16,039 nucleotides of DNA from CAYUPI01 sp964446585 (GTDB taxonomy: Bacteria; Verrucomicrobiota; Verrucomicrobiia; Limisphaerales; UBA8199): positions 1 to 16,039 of the forward strand of contig CAYUPI010000093.1 in assembly GCA_964446585.1 (NCBI GenBank), given 5' to 3'. The notes below the pieces were generated by a model. It was not told the DNA's origin. It saw only the letters and a program-made list of their open reading frames with translations, and ran no database searches. Numbering within the stretch: position 1 is the stretch's first letter; every line of letters starts with the position of its first letter. The translations under genes and the position numbers were made by a program. This document shows, one piece after another, positions 15,101 through 16,039 of this stretch.

Positions 15101-15589
15101 GTGGGCAAGAAACAGCTCATTATTTGGGATCCGGTTCTTCGTGTCGAACGCGCCCGCATAGAACATTCTGCGAATTTCTCGGCGGTGGCCTGGAGCCCCG
15201 ACGGCAAGCGGCTGGCATCGGCCTCGTCCGCCTCAGTAGGCCGCGTCGTCATTGCCTGGGATGCGGCGACGGGTCAGCAGCTCTCGACCATGCGCGGTCA
15301 TAACGACAACGTGGACGCCATCGCCTGGAGCCCGGACGGCAAGCGGCTGGCATCGGCCAGTCTCGACAACTCCGTGCGGGTTTGGGATCCGGTCACCGGC
15401 GAGGAGACCATCGTACTCCGAGGCAACGCCGCAATGTTTTACGGCGTCTCTTGGCACCCCGACGGCGCGCAATTGGCCGCAGCGAGCAGCGACGGGCAGA
15501 TTTGGATCTGGGACGCGACGCTCGGTTTCAAGCGGGATCCGACACAGAGGCCCGCGCCATCTTCACCGCCACCGCAAACCAGGCCATAA
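12104..15589 (+). CDS. Membrane serine/threonine protein kinase with 14 WD40 repeats (kinase 2)
   Basis: A 1161-aa protein. The leader domain is at 1-50 (RQARERPAAERAAFLDGAC, LRERLERLLAL). The kinase domain spans about 87-390: glycine loop GEGGCG 94-99 with Cys98 where kinase 1 has Tyr, Lys117, HRDIKPSN 208-215 with Asp210, DFG 231-233, SPE 263-265 and DIYSLGVLLYELL. Residues 324-356 come from a palindromic repeat in the DNA. A membrane segment lies at about 413-432 and a charged coiled coil at about 435-478. A linker follows that is typical of these kinases (LYYAQMHLGQQVW, then RRGWEWFYLNSL). From about 550 to 1140 there are 14 WD40 units, with closing motifs such as IRIWD 571, VHVWD 618, ARIWD 743, VRVWD 1091 and IWIWD 1133; the units at about 701 and 960 are degenerate. 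The tail is proline-rich. The kinase should be active; ligands and targets are unknown. Confidence 0.93.
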   Translation: MIPPDMREEWVLRQARERPAAERAAFLDGACAGDVALRERLERLLALDDQSDELLANGAAAATVRAAINLDLSDFRDEAIGQALGRYKLVEAIGEGGCGVVYVAQQTEPVRRRVALKVIKLGMDTKRVVARFEAERQALAMMDHPNIAKVLDAGATDTGRPFFVMELVRGIKITDYCDQNQLLTKERLELFIKICQAIQHAHQKGIIHRDIKPSNILVTLHDGAAVPKVIDFGIAKATDHQLLTDKTIFTALEQFVGTPAYMSPEQAEMGGLDIDTRSDIYSLGVLLYELLAGSPPFDPKELMSQGIDAMRRTIREKEPVRPSKVVERQIESRAERLEGRGNGGSTLNPQLKSLSTDLDWIVMKCLGKDRARRYETANALAMDINRHLNAEPVVARPRSRLYEFQTTVRRHKLGFAAATALILVLTAGVLTSTWEATRANQQKRLAEDNLIKTEKAEKEATQERIRANRETEVAQQNLYYAQMHLGQQVWREHRGLRNLHDLLAKWLPQSGSPERRGWEWFYLNSLPYQNVRTLAEGESNFDETVSSDRYCTVAWHVASNRLAAGTPDGLIRIWDVGREEVTLVLRAPAPADAWPGVEWIRWSPDGDRLASCGQDGTVHVWDARSGRELHVLGGDQSPVLSIAFSSDGTRLAVWGGKGAIRIWDANTGRLTSEVTHPGGVAVGAWSPDDKHLATGHLDGTVIVSGTQAGDNMVTLRGHVRSIHRLAWSPDGARLASAAGDATARIWDVTSQKMVLDPLRHSHEITAIAWAPDGLRLATGSVDETVKIWNASTGRETVTLRGPVQAVTSLSWGQGGHLASGCRDGSLRIWDSLRDQESNVLPGHAGRATGVAWSRDGKRLASGGDDGKVRIWDPATRKEVQTLKGHDAGRVNQEFGLIRSLAWNQDDTLLASAGLDGTASVWELASGEEVFALPADHGSVWSLAWSPDGTHLAAGSVDGTIRLVEGLKHTPNVHVFKAHEAGIRGVPSLAWSPKGDRLASVGKKQLIIWDPVLRVERARIEHSANFSAVAWSPDGKRLASASSASVGRVVIAWDAATGQQLSTMRGHNDNVDAIAWSPDGKRLASASLDNSVRVWDPVTGEETIVLRGNAAMFYGVSWHPDGAQLAAASSDGQIWIWDATLGFKRDPTQRPAPSSPPPQTRP
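13075..13171 (+). repeat. Imperfect inverted repeat inside the kinase 2 gene
   Basis: The left arm runs from AGTAGTTGAGAGG at 13075 to GCTGAGAGACTCGAA near 13127. The right arm starts at TTCGACTCTCAACCCTCAAC near 13135 and ends at CTCTACT (13171). The reverse complement of the right arm aligns with the left arm at both ends, with gaps, leaving a GC-rich loop. The right arm encodes STLNPQLKSL. The element stays in frame and replaces the variable stretch before DLDWIVMK, where kinase 1 has ordinary sequence of nearly the same length. Confidence 0.7.
15188..15358 (+). repeat. Near-identical 36-base repeats in WD40 blades
   Basis: Bases 15188-15223 and 15323-15358 are the same 36-base sequence apart from one position (C versus G). 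Each encodes AWSPDGKRLASA at the start of a WD40 unit. A weaker copy lies near 14655. This points to recent duplication or gene conversion between blades in the second half of the WD40 region. Confidence 0.8.
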
Positions 15590-15591
15590 GC

Positions 15592-15675
15592 CCATCCCGC
15601 GAAGAAGCCGTGTTTGCGGCTGCGCTGGAGAAACAGCCGGAGAAACGATCAGCCTTGCTGGCCGTACGTGGTTAG
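15592..15675 (+). pseudogene. Remnant of a kinase N-terminal leader domain
   Basis: Directly after the stop of kinase 2, one frame reads PSREEAVFAAALEKQPEKRS, then ALLAVRG and a stop. It aligns with residues 5-32 of kinase 1 (DREAALLAQALEKPVAERRA), the leader domain of this kinase family. There is no start codon in place, although CCCATCCC sits where a start would be expected, and nothing kinase-like follows the stop. It is therefore a fragment of a further family member, perhaps left by recombination. Confidence 0.6.
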
Positions 15676-16039
15676 CCTTATTTCCGCATACTGTCCCAGA
15701 CCGGCTGAGCTAGAAATTCAACGTCGCCGGTCTCAGGCAACGTAATAACTGCGTTGATCCAATGAGATTCCCTGGGAATGGCTGCAGAAACACTTGCGGC
15801 ACGACCAACCTAGTTTCAGCAAGAGCGCTGCCTTGCAGGCGCAATTCACTTGATATTGCGATTTCATGCTCATTGATGCTCCGCGACGGCCAAAAAAATT
15901 TGACAACGGTGTGGGAGGGCACTTTATTGTCTATGAACCACGCTTGCCACCAGCTGCCGGGCCTCTGGGTTTGGGATCGTGGGGGAGCGTTCGGACTGTT
16001 AGCTAATTTATCAGGCCCCGGCTGGTTCGCGCCATTGTC
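15676..16039. other. Right-hand intergenic region, no recognised gene
   Basis: I find no convincing gene in these 364 bases. A 70-codon minus-strand frame (15710-15922) resembles nothing I know. A plus-strand frame from ATG 15933 stays open to the window edge but is too short to judge. A short stem (about 15825-15842, GCGCTGC paired with GCAGGCGC) has no T-run after it, so it is not a good terminator. Confidence 0.5.
15900..15928 (+). promoter_or_regulatory. Candidate sigma-70-like promoter
   Basis: A perfect TTGACA (15900-15905) is followed after 17 bases by TTTATT (15923-15928), which matches four of six -10 positions. It points toward the right edge, so it could drive a gene lying mostly outside the window. 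The ATG at 15933 is too close to the -10 to be its start unless the message is essentially leaderless. Confidence 0.3.

Noticed and set aside
13700..15523. Regularly spaced similar DNA units that might suggest a repeat array or CRISPR
   Set aside because: The spacing follows WD40 protein blades, the units are diverged and coding, and there are no identical repeats with unique spacers.
15825..15842. Short stem-loop as a terminator for kinase 2
   Set aside because: It has a bulge, lies well over 200 bases downstream, and lacks a T-run.
15710..15922. A 70-codon minus-strand frame
   Set aside because: No recognisable motif, no ribosome binding site and no conserved context; most likely chance.
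15933..16039. A plus-strand frame open from ATG to the window edge
   Set aside because: Only about 35 codons are visible, the text is not recognisable, and the start lies too close to the candidate -10 element.

Overview
The window looks like a chromosomal piece of a high-GC bacterium of the Planctomycetes/Verrucomicrobia group. The signs are a Tat-exported DUF1501 protein, a secreted formylglycine-type sulfatase, secreted glycosidase-like proteins, and two large membrane serine/threonine kinases that share the N-terminal leader domain seen in kinases of these phyla. A Verrucomicrobia assignment is slightly favoured, because a 'STLNPQL'-type repeat sits inside one kinase and TTCGTG-type repeat sequence lies in one leader; I recall both kinds of sequence from that phylum but cannot search for them here. 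I see no tRNA, rRNA, CRISPR array or intact insertion sequence.

Left part (1-3887, all minus strand). Read in transcription order there is a 258-aa exported protein of unknown function, an ECF-type sigma factor, a single-pass membrane protein whose start overlaps the sigma stop (ATGA) and which is probably the sigma factor's regulator, a DUF1501 protein, and the first 87 codons of a secreted protein that resembles the start of a TIM-barrel glycosidase and runs off the window edge. The first three genes look like one transcription unit for cell-surface signalling.

Middle part (3888-8500, plus strand). A 307-base divergent intergenic region leads to a 612-aa secreted protein with a probable glycosidase-like core and a carbohydrate-binding-like C-terminal domain. 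Next comes a compact toxin-antitoxin-like pair (DUF433, then a DUF5615 PIN-like protein with a GTGA overlap) and then a secreted sulfatase of the iduronate-2-sulfatase type. Together with the left-hand genes this suggests degradation of sulfated or complex polysaccharides.

Right part (8501-16039, plus strand). This is a family of kinase genes mixed with gene remnants. The order is a 3' remnant of a serine beta-lactamase-like gene, kinase 1 (kinase + TM + coiled coil + TPR-like region), a truncated kinase N-lobe fragment, kinase 2 (kinase + TM + coiled coil + 14 WD40 repeats), and a short remnant of another kinase N-terminus. The two kinases are clear paralogues through the catalytic domain but differ completely in their C-terminal domains. 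Kinase 2 also carries an in-frame, imperfectly palindromic repeat in the C-lobe, where kinase 1 has ordinary sequence. The picture is of a locus where kinase modules have been duplicated, recombined and broken. The last 364 bases hold no convincing gene.
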